A stretch of DNA of 64,000 nucleotides from Staphylococcus pasteuri (GTDB taxonomy: Bacteria; Bacillota; Bacilli; Staphylococcales; Staphylococcaceae). The notes beneath the pieces are model-generated. The model saw only the letters and a list, made by a program, of their open reading frames with translations, made no database searches and was not told the DNA's origin. The stretch covers positions 1 through 64,000 of the forward strand of contig NZ_RXWW01000040.1 of assembly GCF_003970495.1 (NCBI RefSeq). The letters run 5' to 3'. This document shows positions 1-8,569 of this stretch, one piece after another. A program made the position numbers and the translations under genes. Within the stretch, counting starts at the first letter, position 1, and each line of letters opens with the position of its first letter.

Positions 1-5
1 GCCAT

Positions 6-77
6 GGCTCCTTGGTCAAGCGGTTAAGACACCGCCCTTTCACGGCGGTAACACGGGTTCGAGTCCCGTAGGAGTCA
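6..77 (+). tRNA. tRNA-Glu (anticodon TTC)
   Basis: A complete 72-nt cloverleaf. The acceptor arm starts GGCTCCT and ends AGGAGTC with discriminator A. The anticodon loop is CTTTCAC (anticodon TTC) and the T-arm contains GGGTTCGAGTCCC. The CCA end is not encoded. A hairpin with a T-run follows at once, so this looks like the last or an internal member of a tRNA cluster extending left of the window. Confidence 0.97.
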
Positions 78-80
78 TAC

Positions 81-113
81 AAACAGAAGTGAAATATCGC
101 TTCTGTTTTTTTA
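81..113 (+). terminator. Terminator after tRNA-Glu
   Basis: Inverted repeat AAACAGAAG (81-89) / CTTCTGTTT (100-108) followed by a T-run. It ends the tRNA-Glu transcript before tRNA-Ser. Confidence 0.85.
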
Positions 114-133
114 TTTATCATATTATATATTAT

Positions 134-222
134 GGAGAGTTGTCCGAGTTGGCCGAAGGAGCACGCCTGGAAAGTGTGTAGGCGCCACAAGCGTCTCGAG
201 GGTTCGAATCCCTCACTCTCCG
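134..222 (+). tRNA. tRNA-Ser (anticodon GGA)
   Basis: A class II tRNA of 89 nt with a long variable arm. The acceptor arm pairs GGAGAGT with ACTCTCC, discriminator G. The anticodon loop is CTGGAAA (anticodon GGA) and the T-arm contains GGGTTCGAATCCC. CCA is not encoded. tRNA-Ser genes are common integration targets, and a decayed integrase lies 173 bp downstream. Confidence 0.97.
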
Positions 223-267
223 TACATACGTAAAAATCAGTGAAAATCTGATGAGCTTGAAATAGGG

Positions 268-296
268 GAACGTTGTTAAATCAACGTTCTTTTTTA
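268..296 (+). terminator. Terminator after tRNA-Ser
   Basis: Perfect 8-bp inverted repeat GAACGTTG (268-275) / CAACGTTC (282-289) followed by six T. It is well placed to end the tRNA-Ser transcript. Confidence 0.9.
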
Positions 297-394
297 TTTT
301 AGTGAAAATTTGTAACAATCTGTTTTGAAAATTTTGGTTAATATGTGGACAATATTATAAAAGAATTTGAAAGGTTGTCCGGTATGTTGTCCAA

Positions 395-610
395 TTAAAA
401 GTTTATAACATTATCTAACTTTAAATCTTCAGCACTTTTTAATTCTTCTAATAAGTGGCTATACACACGCCATGATATTCCAAAGTTAGCATGCCCTAAT
501 CTTTTACTTACATATTGAACACTAAATCCTTTTGTTAATAACATAGATGCAATTGTATCTGTAAGTTTGAAAAAATTTAAATCTAATTTAATATTACTCT
601 TCATCATCAT
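395..610 (-). pseudogene. Degraded phage-type tyrosine integrase, C-terminal remnant
   Basis: The 71-codon frame carries the C-terminal end of a tyrosine recombinase: ASMLLTKGFSVQYVSKRL, then GHANFGISWRVYSHLLEEL. The LGH histidine and the VYSHLL nucleophile tyrosine are kept. The preceding HxLRHTHAS box with the catalytic arginine is replaced by FKLTDTIAS, and everything N-terminal is gone, so recombinase activity is not expected. Only about codons 19-65 look homologous. The fragment ends 173 bp from tRNA-Ser, the usual arrangement of an integrated element beside its attachment site. I read it as the scar of a lost prophage or island. Confidence 0.8.
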
Positions 611-833
611 CTAGTAAATCAGCTATATTTACTATGATTTCTTTCGTATTAGTATCAATCGATAGTTCATTGCTATAGCCAATAGATTTTACTTTAATGA
701 TGTCACTATCTGATTTTAAAACTAATTCAGCGTGTTGGTTTCTCTCCAAAATAACAAAAGTTTCATTATTACTTATGATTTCATGTCTAGAATTTAAACC
801 ATTAATTATAATATTCCAATTATTGAATTTCAT
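594..833 (-). CDS. Hypothetical 79-aa acidic protein
   Basis: I do not recognise this protein. It begins MKFNNWNIIINGLNS and ends LLDDDEE, is mostly beta-prone and acidic, and has no membrane segment or signal peptide. A fair ribosome site (AAGAAGTG) lies about 7 nt before the ATG, which favours a real gene. Its last 17 bp overlap the start of the integrase remnant in another frame. It sits in the accessory patch between tRNA-Ser and menE, so it is probably cargo left by the element that carried the integrase. It could also be a chance ORF in decayed DNA. Confidence 0.45.
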   Translation of the reverse strand: MKFNNWNIIINGLNSRHEIISNNETFVILERNQHAELVLKSDSDIIKVKSIGYSNELSIDTNTKEIIVNIADLLDDDEE

Positions 834-870
834 TAAAAAACACTTCTTTAATTTAGTTTTTTATAAAGAA

Positions 871-907
871 AATCCTAGAATCATACCCAAAGGTAAATTC
901 TAGGATT
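871..907 (-). terminator. Hairpin downstream of the PSM-like gene
   Basis: Perfect 11-bp inverted repeat AATCCTAGAAT (871-881) / ATTCTAGGATT (897-907) between the peptide gene and the 79-codon gene. The T-tract on the minus side is interrupted (TTCTTTATAAAAAA complement), so termination may be partial. Confidence 0.6.
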
Positions 908-956
908 AATTTATATAGGTCTTACATTGTTATGTCCTTAGATGAATAAATGTAGT

Positions 957-1025
957 TTATTTATTTTCAAATAAACCTTTGAAAAATTCTACTGCTTTTT
1001 TGATGATAGCTGTGATATTTTCCAT
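957..1025 (-). CDS. Phenol-soluble-modulin-like amphipathic peptide (22 aa)
   Basis: A 22-codon gene with a near-perfect ribosome site (AGGAGGTGA, 6 nt before ATG). The product starts MENITAIIKKAVEF and ends FKGLFENK. It has no cleavable signal, keeps the initiating Met-hydrophobic N-terminus, and alternates hydrophobic and Lys/Glu residues as an amphipathic helix. Length, composition and the KKA..FFKGLF core resemble alpha-type PSMs, most like S. epidermidis PSM-epsilon (which has VKKVISFIKGLF). Alpha-PSMs are cytolytic, surfactant-like peptides exported by the Pmt ABC transporter and driven by AgrA. A terminator-like hairpin follows. The assignment rests on sequence style, not on an alignment search. 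Confidence 0.7.
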   Translation of the reverse strand: MENITAIIKKAVEFFKGLFENK

Positions 1026-1285
1026 TACTATTCACCTCCTATGTAAGCTACTTTTAATATAAATCATTTTTAATTATCATAGATTATTTATTCTTATTTT
1101 ATAAATTTATTTTCATAAACGTAACATTTCTCTGCGAAATTAGACAGTTATGAATTCAAATGTGTTAACAAAGAGTGATATATCTTATTATTAAATTCAA
1201 ATTTCTAAATTCAAGCTTTAATCACTGATAGAATGCGTTAAAATCGTTATAATTATCTTTGTAATGATAATTGGAGGAATGACTT
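1026..1285. other. Divergent AT-rich intergenic region, PSM-like gene / menE
   Basis: 260 bp between the divergent PSM-like gene and menE. It is very AT-rich. The only clear signals are the two ribosome sites at its ends. A sequence ACAGTTATG near 1144 on the plus strand resembles one half of an AgrA repeat, but I see no paired copy at the right spacing, so I do not call an operator. Confidence 0.4.
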
Positions 1286-2695
1286 GTGAACTTCTGGTTA
1301 AAAGATCAATCAGTAAAAAATAAAGATAAAATAGCTGTTACAGATGGCGCACATCAAATGACATTTAAGGAATTATATGATGATGCATTTCATTTAGCAC
1401 AGCAACTACAAAACCTTAATCAAACGAGAATAGGGTTACATATAAATAATCGTATTGAATCTTTAGTATTGATACATGCATGTTGGCTCGCCAATATCGA
1501 AATTGCTATGATAAATACACGATTAACAAAGAATGAAATTATTGCTCAAATGAATTCTATACAAGTGAGCACAATAGTAACGACAACTACACTCGAAATG
1601 GATCAATTTGATATATATACGCTTGAGGATATTCAAAATTTATCTCCTCAAAATATAATTTCTAATGTATTTCAATTAGAAAACATTGCTTCTATCATGT
1701 TTACATCTGGCACTACTGGTCCTCAAAAAGCTGTCCCTCAAACTTTTGAAAATCATCTCGCAAGTGCAATAGGTTGTAAGGAAAGTTTAGGTTATAATCA
1801 GCAGACGATTTGGTTATCTGTATTACCGATATATCATATATCAGGTCTGAGTGTCATTTTAAGAAGTGTTATAGAAGGATTTACAGTACGTATTTTAGAA
1901 AAGTATAATACTGATACAATGCTTCAAATTATTCAAAATGAAAATATTACGCATGTTTCCCTTGTGCCACAAACTTTAAAATGGTTAATGGATGCTGGAT
2001 TACAGAGTCCATATCAATTAGAAAAAATCTTATTGGGTGGTGCAAAGCTATCAGCAAATTTAATTCAACAAGCTTTAAACTATAAACTACCTATTTATAA
2101 TTCATTTGGTATGACTGAAACGTGTTCACAATTTTTAACAGCAACGCCAGATATGTTAGCACAACGTTATGATACTGTAGGGGTGCCTAGTGATAATGTA
2201 GAAGTGAAAATTAAGCAGCCTAATCAAAATGGACATGGTGAATTATTAATTAAAGGAAACAACGTAATGAATGGCTATTTATATCCTGTTAATTTAACAG
2301 ATACATTTGAAGATGGCTTTTTCAAAACAGGGGATATAGCTGAAATAGATGAAGATGGTTTTGTTATGATTTATGATCGACGTAAGGATTTAATTATCAG
2401 TGGTGGCGAAAATATATATCCTTATCAAATTGAATCTATAGCTAAATATTATCCAAACATTGAAGATGCTGTTTGTATTGGTCAATCAGATGATACGTGG
2501 GGACAAGTACCTATATTATATTATATTGCCGATACAAAACTTAATGAAATCGAATTAAAACAATATATGTTGGATCATTTAGCAAAGTACAAAGTACCAA
2601 AGGCATTTTATCAAGTTGAAGAATTGCCATATACTTCTACAGGTAAACTCCAAAGAAATAAAATGATACAAAAGGAAGCTAAAAATGATTATTAA
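1286..2695 (+). CDS. menE: o-Succinylbenzoate--CoA ligase MenE
   Basis: Adenylate-forming enzyme that activates o-succinylbenzoate with ATP and CoA in menaquinone synthesis; cytosolic. The P-loop SGTTG is at residues 141-145, [11 protein letters not shown] near 270, [11 protein letters not shown] then [17 protein letters not shown] in the hinge region, and GKLQRNK near the C-terminus gives the catalytic lysine at about 454. At 469 aa it is slightly shorter than most acyl-CoA synthetases, as usual for MenE. The GTG start at 1286 is set by TTGGAGGAAT 5 nt upstream. Its 3' end overlaps menC by 11 bp, so the two are translationally coupled. Confidence 0.95.
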   Translation: MNFWLKDQSVKNKDKIAVTDGAHQMTFKELYDDAFHLAQQLQNLNQTRIGLHINNRIESLVLIHACWLANIEIAMINTRLTKNEIIAQMNSIQVSTIVTTTTLEMDQFDIYTLEDIQNLSPQNIISNVFQLENIASIMFTSGTTGPQKAVPQTFENHLASAIGCKESLGYNQQTIWLSVLPIYHISGLSVILRSVIEGFTVRILEKYNTDTMLQIIQNENITHVSLVPQTLKWLMDAGLQSPYQLEKILLGGAKLSANLIQQALNYKLPIYNSFGMTETCSQFLTATPDMLAQRYDTVGVPSDNVEVKIKQPNQNGHGELLIKGNNVMNGYLYPVNLTDTFEDGFFKTGDIAEIDEDGFVMIYDRRKDLIISGGENIYPYQIESIAKYYPNIEDAVCIGQSDDTWGQVPILYYIADTKLNEIELKQYMLDHLAKYKVPKAFYQVEELPYTSTGKLQRNKMIQKEAKNDY

Positions 2696-3701
2696 TCAAT
2701 TAAATTTTTACTTATATAATCAGCCTTTTAAATCACCAATTGTAACGCCTAAAGTAAAATTAGAAACAAGAAAAACATTAGTCATTGAATTCATTGATAA
2801 TCACGGGGATGCATATTTTGGAGAATGTAATGCATTTCAAACTCAATGGTATGATAATGAAACTATTGATTCCGTAAAAGAAAACATTAAACAATGGTAT
2901 GATCGTATAAAGAATAAAGAAATAGCAACTTTTAAAGAATGGCAATCATCACTCGAACTTTTAAATGATTATCCAGCAGCAAGATGTACAATTATGATGG
3001 CTATCTATCAAAAATATTATAAACTTGAATCATTTAAAGTTCCGTATGGTGCAACTGTAAACGGTATGACTGAAATACAATTAAATCGTTTGGCTCAAAC
3101 ACAACCTAAGCGAATTAAATTAAAGTATTCAAATCAATTAATTTCAGACATCGATAATTTACAATCACTTAGTTTTAGTTTTGATTTAGCTATAGATGCC
3201 AATGAATCTCTTAATCTGACACAATATCAATCTATTAAAGAAAATATAGACCATGATATTCTTTATATTGAAGAACCATTTCAATCATTAGATGATATCA
3301 AACGCATTAATGGACAACCTTATCCACCTATTGCTCTTGATGAAAAGGCCACTTCCACTCAAGAAATCAAAAATATTATATCTGAATATCCAATAGAGGT
3401 AGTTATATTGAAACCATTCAGACTTGGTGGTATTGATCGAGTATTAGATGCAATACAAACCCTTCACAAAGAAGGGGTGAAAGTTGTGATTGGTGGTATG
3501 TATGAATATGGGTTAAGCCGATATTTTACCGCAATGTTAGCTCAACATGGGGACTATCCTGGAGATGTGACACCAGCGGGTTATTATTTTGAAAATGATT
3601 TTTTAGAAAATGAAGGTATATTAAAAGAGGGAGTGATAGAATTCATTCCCCCTGTAGTTAATCGTACAAAATTAGAATGTATTAATGATGATTGTGTTTA
3701 G
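2685..3701 (+). CDS. menC: o-Succinylbenzoate synthase MenC
   Basis: Enolase-superfamily dehydratase that forms o-succinylbenzoate, the substrate of MenE. Superfamily residues are visible in order: IKLKYS (catalytic KxK, about 143-147), DANES (about 171), YIEEPF (about 193), LDEKAT (about 218) and ILKPFRLGG (about 241). The three acidic metal ligands and both lysines are therefore kept. The length of 338 aa is typical for the Gram-positive MenC/NSAR group. The ATG lies inside the end of menE behind AAGGAAGC. The last 20 bp overlap the convergent yidD gene. Confidence 0.94.
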   Translation: MIINQLNFYLYNQPFKSPIVTPKVKLETRKTLVIEFIDNHGDAYFGECNAFQTQWYDNETIDSVKENIKQWYDRIKNKEIATFKEWQSSLELLNDYPAARCTIMMAIYQKYYKLESFKVPYGATVNGMTEIQLNRLAQTQPKRIKLKYSNQLISDIDNLQSLSFSFDLAIDANESLNLTQYQSIKENIDHDILYIEEPFQSLDDIKRINGQPYPPIALDEKATSTQEIKNIISEYPIEVVILKPFRLGGIDRVLDAIQTLHKEGVKVVIGGMYEYGLSRYFTAMLAQHGDYPGDVTPAGYYFENDFLENEGILKEGVIEFIPPVVNRTKLECINDDCV

Positions 3702-3939
3702 CATGATGTGATTTTGATTTGTTTTTTGCAAGTGGCACTGGATCGTATCCACCTTTGTGTAAAGGATGACATTTTAATATTCGACGTATACCTAAGTATA
3801 ATCCTTTGAATGCACCATGATATTGTATCGCTTCTCGTGTATATTCTGAACATGTTGGATAGAATCGACACGTTGGTGGCGTTAATGGTGAGATAAAACG
3901 TTGATAAAAATGTATTAAGGCAAGAAATAATTTTTTCAT
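3682..3939 (-). CDS. yidD: Membrane protein insertion efficiency factor YidD
   Basis: An 85-aa protein starting [21 protein letters not shown] with the family signature [15 protein letters not shown] and a third cysteine in [14 protein letters not shown]. YidD is a small membrane-associated factor that helps YidC insert proteins. A frame running six codons further upstream is open, but GGAGG seven bases before the ATG at 3939 decides the start. The tail is His/Lys-rich ([12 protein letters not shown]). The 3' end overlaps convergent menC, so no terminator separates the two. Confidence 0.93.
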   Translation of the reverse strand: MKKLFLALIHFYQRFISPLTPPTCRFYPTCSEYTREAIQYHGAFKGLYLGIRRILKCHPLHKGGYDPVPLAKNKSKSHHAKHNHH

Positions 3940-4005
3940 AATAATGCCTCCGAGCAAATTTTAGAATATAGGTATTTTAACATATTATAAAGGGATGTGA
4001 TGTAC

Positions 4006-4473
4006 ATGAAGTTTTTAGATAAAGACCAAAGAGAGGTACACCTAACATATAAAACAAATAAAGATGTTCCTACGGGTAATCATGTACTTGCTATTCCAGT
4101 ATATCAACATCAATTATTGTTTACTCGTCATAAAATTAGAGGTATTGAATTCCCTGGTGGAAAAAGAGAACGCAATGAAACTAGTATTGATGCTATACGG
4201 AGAGAATTGTATGAAGAAACTGGTGCACATGCAATAGATATCAAATATATAGCACAATATAAAGTTGAAACAAATAGTAATATAGATTTTGTGAAAGATG
4301 TATATTTTATACAAGTTGATACGCTAAAACAACAATCTGACTATCTAGAAACAGATGGTCCATGTTTATTTCAATCAGTTGAATCAATTCCTGATAATAA
4401 AAAAAGCTTTTTACTTAAAGATGATGCTATCTTGCATTGTTATGAAAGGGTGAAGGCACTTGGATTTTATTAA
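4006..4473 (+). CDS. ytkD: Nudix hydrolase, YtkD-like nucleoside triphosphatase
   Basis: A 155-aa Nudix protein with a perfect Nudix box running from GGKRERNETS to RELYEETGA (G-x5-E-x7-REL-x-EE-x-G), the Mg-binding motif that hydrolyses a nucleoside diphosphate linked to another moiety. The closest family is B. subtilis YtkD (8-oxo-dGTPase / RNA pyrophosphohydrolase); this is inferred from overall style and location. Possible starts are GTG 3997, ATG 4000 and ATG 4006. I chose 4006 (MKFLDKDQ) because AAGGG sits 11 nt upstream and the extra residues add nothing conserved. It overlaps the following hydrolase by 14 bp. Confidence 0.85.
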   Translation: MKFLDKDQREVHLTYKTNKDVPTGNHVLAIPVYQHQLLFTRHKIRGIEFPGGKRERNETSIDAIRRELYEETGAHAIDIKYIAQYKVETNSNIDFVKDVYFIQVDTLKQQSDYLETDGPCLFQSVESIPDNKKSFLLKDDAILHCYERVKALGFY

Positions 4474-5251
4474 AGTTAAAAAAATGCCAATAGAGATGAG
4501 GACACATCATTTTGATGAAATAACCTATCAAGTTGATCATCTTAATGTCAAAGCTTTAATGATGACTCCATTTAAAAAAGTAAAACGCATTGTTATCTAT
4601 TTGCGAGGTGGTAAAGGACAAGTAGGGCGTGTCAGAGCTGCAAGGCTCATGCAATTTGCTAATGAAGAAACTCTAGTTGTAGGTCCATATTATAGAGGGA
4701 ACAATGGTAGTGAAGGCAAAGATGAATTTTATCGTGGAGATTTAAATGATGTCACAGAACTTATTCGTCTACTGCATTCAAAATATCCAAAAGCTTTTGT
4801 ACATATGATTGGTTTTTCACGTGGTGGTTTACAAGGATTATTAACTTTTCAAGATTTACCTGTAAATAGTTATATAATATGGGGTGGAGTATCTGATGTT
4901 CATTTAATGTATGAGGAACGTGTTGATTTGAGAGGGATGTTAAGACGAATGGTTGGACATCCTATTAAAGATGCTCAAAATTATACTGATAGAGAGGCAA
5001 TACATAACATTACGCCACAAAGCCCGCCAATACTTATCGTTCATGGTGGAAATGATAAGCAAGTTGGTATACATCAAGCTTATTATTTAGAACGACGCTT
5101 AAATGAGATTGGAGCATACTTTGATACTTTTTATCAAATGAAAGAAGGACATGTACCACGCCCGTTTGCTTTGAAAGAAACACTTGAATATATTCATCAA
5201 TGGATGAATCAAATTGAAAATGATAAAGATAACGAAAGCGCAACAGAATGA
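4460..5251 (+). CDS. Alpha/beta hydrolase family protein
   Basis: A 263-aa serine hydrolase of the alpha/beta fold. The nucleophile elbow GFSRGG places the serine near residue 119; the acid is the Asp of HGGNDKQV (about 198) and the histidine lies in MKEGHVPRP (about 230), a complete triad. It resembles the prolyl-oligopeptidase / dienelactone hydrolase branch; the substrate is unknown. The start is TTG 4460, supported by GAAAGGGTGAAGG just upstream. The next in-frame ATG (4484) has no ribosome site. It overlaps the Nudix gene by 14 bp, implying an operon. Confidence 0.8.
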   Translation: MDFIKVKKMPIEMRTHHFDEITYQVDHLNVKALMMTPFKKVKRIVIYLRGGKGQVGRVRAARLMQFANEETLVVGPYYRGNNGSEGKDEFYRGDLNDVTELIRLLHSKYPKAFVHMIGFSRGGLQGLLTFQDLPVNSYIIWGGVSDVHLMYEERVDLRGMLRRMVGHPIKDAQNYTDREAIHNITPQSPPILIVHGGNDKQVGIHQAYYLERRLNEIGAYFDTFYQMKEGHVPRPFALKETLEYIHQWMNQIENDKDNESATE

Positions 5252-5268
5252 TGTTTCTGTTGCGCTTT
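5235..5268. terminator. Bidirectional terminator, hydrolase / pckA
   Basis: Fourteen-base inverted repeat AAAGCGCAACAGAA (5235-5248) / TTCTGTTGCGCTTT (5255-5268) with a short loop. A/T runs on both sides let it serve both convergent genes. Confidence 0.9.
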
Positions 5269-5273
5269 AACTC

Positions 5274-6866
5274 TTATTTATTAAATGCACCTTTATCTGA
5301 AATATGTTCTACTTCAGAGCCGAATTTTTTGAAGTTTTCTTCAAAACGTTGAATTAAGTCATTAGCTTGTGCTTTATATTTTTCAGGGTCACTCCATGCA
5401 TTAATTGGATTTAAGATAGTTTTAGGAACATCTTCTACTTCCACTGGAATATTTAATCCAAATGAAGCATCTTTAGTATATTCTGCATTTTTTAATTTAC
5501 CTGAAATAGCTTGGTTAACCATTTGACGTGTATAATGTAAACTTATTCTTCTACCAACGCCATATTTACCACCTGTCCATCCTGTGTTAACAAGGTAAAC
5601 ATCAACATCATGCTTATCAATTAATTCACCTAATAAATCAGCATAAACTGTAGGATGTAATGGTAAGAATGGTGCACCAAAGCAAGTAGAGAATGATGGT
5701 TCAGGTTCAGTAACGCCACGTTCTGTACCAGCTAATTTAGATGTGAATCCACTTAAGAAGTGATACATTGCTTGGTCTTTAGTTAATTTTGAAATTGGAG
5801 GAATGACACCAAAAGCATCCGCTGTTAAAAAGATAATTGTATTAGGATGAGCTGCTTTGGAAGGTAATACAATATTATCTATATGGTGAATAGGGTATGC
5901 CGCTCTTGTGTTTTCAGTGAATTTATTATCATCAAAATCAACCGTGCCATCATTTTTGACAACTGTATTTTCTAAAATAGTACCATATTTAATTGCATCG
6001 AAAATTTGTGGTTCTTTTTCTTTTGAAAGGTTGATTGCTTTAGCGTAGCAACCTCCTTCGATATTGAACACACCATTTTTATTCCAGCCGTGTTCGTCAT
6101 CTCCAATTAATTTTCTATCAGGATCAGCTGATAATGTTGTTTTACCAGTACCTGATAAACCAAAGAATAATGCTACGTCACCTTTATTACCAACATTTGC
6201 TGAGCAATGCATACTCATAATATCTTGCATTGGTAATAAATAGTTCATAACTGAGAATATACCTTTTTTCATTTCGCCAGCATATTCAGTACCACCAATT
6301 AAAATGACTTTATGTTTGAATGAAACGATAACAAAAGTTTCTGTTTTTGTACCATCGACTTCTGGGTCAGCTTTAAAATGAGGTGCTGATACAATGGTAA
6401 AGTCTGATTTGATTGATTTAGCTTCTTCTTTTGATTCAGGACGTATAAACATATTATGTGCAAAAAGATTATGCCAAGCTAATTCATTAATTACAGTTAG
6501 TTTTAAGCGTGAATCTTTGTCACTTCCAGCGTAACCATTAAATACGTATAGTTCATCTTTCTTACCTAAATAATTTAATACTTTGTTATAAAGTTTTAAA
6601 AATGTTTCTTCATCTATCGGCTGATTAACGTCTCCCCAATCAACATTATCTCTATATGAAGGTTCTGTAACGATAAACTTATCTTTAGGTGAACGCCCAG
6701 TGTATTTACCGGTACTTGCATTAATAGCGCCCAACTCAGTAAGTTCACCTTCATTATTATCTAAGATTTTATTGTAAAGTTGAGTTGTAGATAATTGAAA
6801 CTGTGTAGATGGTTTTTCTAATAATTGTTTGATTTTAATAGTTTCAGAGTATGTATCGATCGACAT
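5274..6866 (-). CDS. pckA: Phosphoenolpyruvate carboxykinase (ATP)
   Basis: Converts oxaloacetate and ATP to PEP and CO2, the first step of gluconeogenesis. The 530-aa protein has the kinase-1a P-loop [13 protein letters not shown] near residue 236, kinase-2 [10 protein letters not shown], the [12 protein letters not shown] segment with catalytic lysine, and [11 protein letters not shown]. The start is the ATG at 6866 (MSIDTYSET), preceded by GGAGGGATTAAGT; a 15-codon upstream extension has no support. A cre-like palindrome lies 26-39 bp before the ATG, fitting CcpA-mediated glucose repression known for staphylococcal pckA. It ends at a shared terminator. Confidence 0.97.
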   Translation of the reverse strand: MSIDTYSETIKIKQLLEKPSTQFQLSTTQLYNKILDNNEGELTELGAINASTGKYTGRSPKDKFIVTEPSYRDNVDWGDVNQPIDEETFLKLYNKVLNYLGKKDELYVFNGYAGSDKDSRLKLTVINELAWHNLFAHNMFIRPESKEEAKSIKSDFTIVSAPHFKADPEVDGTKTETFVIVSFKHKVILIGGTEYAGEMKKGIFSVMNYLLPMQDIMSMHCSANVGNKGDVALFFGLSGTGKTTLSADPDRKLIGDDEHGWNKNGVFNIEGGCYAKAINLSKEKEPQIFDAIKYGTILENTVVKNDGTVDFDDNKFTENTRAAYPIHHIDNIVLPSKAAHPNTIIFLTADAFGVIPPISKLTKDQAMYHFLSGFTSKLAGTERGVTEPEPSFSTCFGAPFLPLHPTVYADLLGELIDKHDVDVYLVNTGWTGGKYGVGRRISLHYTRQMVNQAISGKLKNAEYTKDASFGLNIPVEVEDVPKTILNPINAWSDPEKYKAQANDLIQRFEENFKKFGSEVEHISDKGAFNK

Positions 6867-6891
6867 ACTTAATCCCTCCAGATAGTTGTAA

Positions 6892-6905
6892 TGTAAGCCT
6901 TTACA
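6892..6905. promoter_or_regulatory. cre-like CcpA operator of pckA
   Basis: TGTAAGCCTTTACA, a 14-bp near-palindrome matching the cre consensus (TGNAANCGNTNNCA) except that the central CG is CC. It lies directly upstream of the pckA ribosome site. CcpA control of pckA is established in Gram-positives; occupancy here is inferred. Confidence 0.6.
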
Positions 6906-6975
6906 TTTCAATAGTATAACATATTAAGTTAATTAATCCACCGTAAATTTTCATTAAAATAACTTAATTCTAAAA

Positions 6976-7004
6976 TTGACATTAATTCGCTAATTATGTA
7001 GTAT
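6976..7004 (+). promoter_or_regulatory. Putative metK promoter
   Basis: TTGACA (6976-6981), a 17-bp spacer and TAGTAT (6999-7004). It would start transcription near 7011, just before the SAM riboswitch. Confidence 0.65.
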
Positions 7005-7019
7005 TAATTTTAACGGATT

Positions 7020-7135
7020 CTCTTATCCTGAGTGGTGGAGGGACATGGACCCAATGAAACCCAGCAACCTCTTTTTTGTATAGAAAAGAAAGGTGCCAAA
7101 CCGTTTGCAGACCTATATTGTCTGAACGATAAGAG
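7020..7135 (+). ncRNA. SAM-I (S-box) riboswitch of metK
   Basis: P1 pairs CTCTTATC (7020-7027) with GATAAGAG (7128-7135). The conserved core GAGTGGTGGAGGGA, then CCCAGCAACC, then GGTGCCAAACC is intact. S-box elements bind S-adenosylmethionine and switch off SAM and methionine genes by termination; metK follows directly. Confidence 0.95.
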
Positions 7136-7148
7136 CGAATGGACGTAT

Positions 7149-7197
7149 AAGAGCCTTCTCTCTATCTAGATACTAGTTAGCAGAAGGCTCTTTTATT
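7149..7197 (+). terminator. Riboswitch-controlled terminator of metK
   Basis: AAGAGCCTTCT (7149-7159) / AGAAGGCTCTT (7182-7192) followed by TTTATTT. This is the expression platform of the SAM riboswitch. Its 5' arm shares the AAGAG sequence of the aptamer P1 3' strand. Confidence 0.88.
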
Positions 7198-7248
7198 TAG
7201 CTCAAATAAAAGAGAATTATCGTAATAAATTTTTAAAAGGAGCAAAAC

Positions 7249-8448
7249 ATGACTAACAATAAACGATTATTCACGTCAGAATCAGTAACTGAAGGACACC
7301 CGGATAAAATAGCCGATCAAGTTTCCGATGCCATTTTAGACGAAATTCTTAAAGATGACCCTAATGCGCGTGTAGCATGTGAAACAACAGTAACTACAGG
7401 TATGGCTTTAATTTCTGGTGAAATTTCAACAACAACTTATGTTGATATCCCTAAAGTAGTAAGAGAAACAATTAAAGAAATTGGTTACACACGTGCAAAA
7501 TATGGTTATGATTCACAAACAATGGCTGTATTAACAGCAATTGATGAACAATCACCAGATATTGCACAAGGTGTAGATAAAGCATTAGAATATCGCGATG
7601 ATATTACTGAAGAAGAAATTGAAGCAACAGGTGCAGGAGATCAAGGTTTAATGTTTGGTTATGCAACTAACGAAACAGATACGTATATGCCTTTACCAAT
7701 TTTCTTATCACACCAGCTAGCTAAACGTTTATCAGATGTTCGTAAAGATAAAATACTAGATTATTTACGTCCAGATGGTAAAGTTCAAGTAACAGTTGAA
7801 TATGATGAAAATGACAAACCAAAACGTATTGATACAATTGTTGTTTCAACACAACATGCTGAAGATAAAACATTAGAAGATATTCAAAATGACATTAAAG
7901 AACATGTCATTTATCCTACTGTTCCAGAAAATTTACTAGATGATCAAACAAAATTCTATATCAATCCAACAGGAAGATTTGTAATTGGTGGACCTCAAGG
8001 TGATGCAGGATTAACAGGTCGTAAAATTATCGTTGACACTTATGGTGGATATGCTAGACATGGTGGAGGATGCTTCAGTGGTAAAGATCCAACTAAAGTA
8101 GACCGTTCTGCCGCATACGCAGCAAGATACGTTGCTAAAAATATTGTTGCAGCTGAATTAGCTGAACAATGTGAAGTACAACTTGCATACGCTATTGGTG
8201 TAGCTGAACCTGTGTCAATCTCAATTGATACATTTGGTACAGGTAAAGTCAGTGAAACAGAATTAGTAGAAGCAGTTAGAGAGAACTTTGACTTAAGACC
8301 TGCAGGAATTATTAAAATGTTAGAGTTGAAACAACCTATTTATAAACAAACTGCTGCGTACGGTCATTTCGGACGTACTGATGTTTTATTACCTTGGGAA
8401 AAATTAGATAAAGTCAACGTTTTGAAAGATTCAATAAACCAAGCCTAA
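7249..8448 (+). CDS. metK: S-adenosylmethionine synthetase MetK
   Basis: Makes SAM from methionine and ATP; an essential cytosolic homotetramer. The 399-aa length is standard. Motifs: [20 protein letters not shown] at the N-terminus (ATP/metal site), [12 protein letters not shown] (methionine-loop region, about 125) and [21 protein letters not shown] (P-loop, about 280). ATG 7249 has AAAAGGAGC 9 nt upstream. A SAM riboswitch with its own terminator precedes it, giving product feedback. Divergent from pckA. Confidence 0.98.
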   Translation: MTNNKRLFTSESVTEGHPDKIADQVSDAILDEILKDDPNARVACETTVTTGMALISGEISTTTYVDIPKVVRETIKEIGYTRAKYGYDSQTMAVLTAIDEQSPDIAQGVDKALEYRDDITEEEIEATGAGDQGLMFGYATNETDTYMPLPIFLSHQLAKRLSDVRKDKILDYLRPDGKVQVTVEYDENDKPKRIDTIVVSTQHAEDKTLEDIQNDIKEHVIYPTVPENLLDDQTKFYINPTGRFVIGGPQGDAGLTGRKIIVDTYGGYARHGGGCFSGKDPTKVDRSAAYAARYVAKNIVAAELAEQCEVQLAYAIGVAEPVSISIDTFGTGKVSETELVEAVRENFDLRPAGIIKMLELKQPIYKQTAAYGHFGRTDVLLPWEKLDKVNVLKDSINQA

Positions 8449-8480
8449 AATAATTAAAATATTTGGGATAGGTAAAATAT

Positions 8481-8538
8481 AATCAATTAAATTATAACGA
8501 AATGTCGAAAATAACATAGTTATGATTTATAATTGATT
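8481..8538. repeat. Imperfect inverted repeat downstream of metK
   Basis: AATCAATTAAATTATAAC (8481-8498) can pair with GTTATGATTTATAATTGATT (8519-8538). There is no T-tract, so it may stabilise the metK 3' end rather than terminate strictly. Confidence 0.45.
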
Positions 8539-8569
8539 GTATTGATAATTTAAAAGGAGCGTTGATGTG

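Noticed and set aside
130..318. Minus-strand open frame over tRNA-Ser and its terminator
   Set aside because: It is the reverse complement of a clear tRNA gene and hairpin.
1130..1165. AgrA-type ACAGTTATG half site near the PSM-like gene
   Set aside because: Only one copy is seen and no second direct repeat at the needed spacing on the correct strand.
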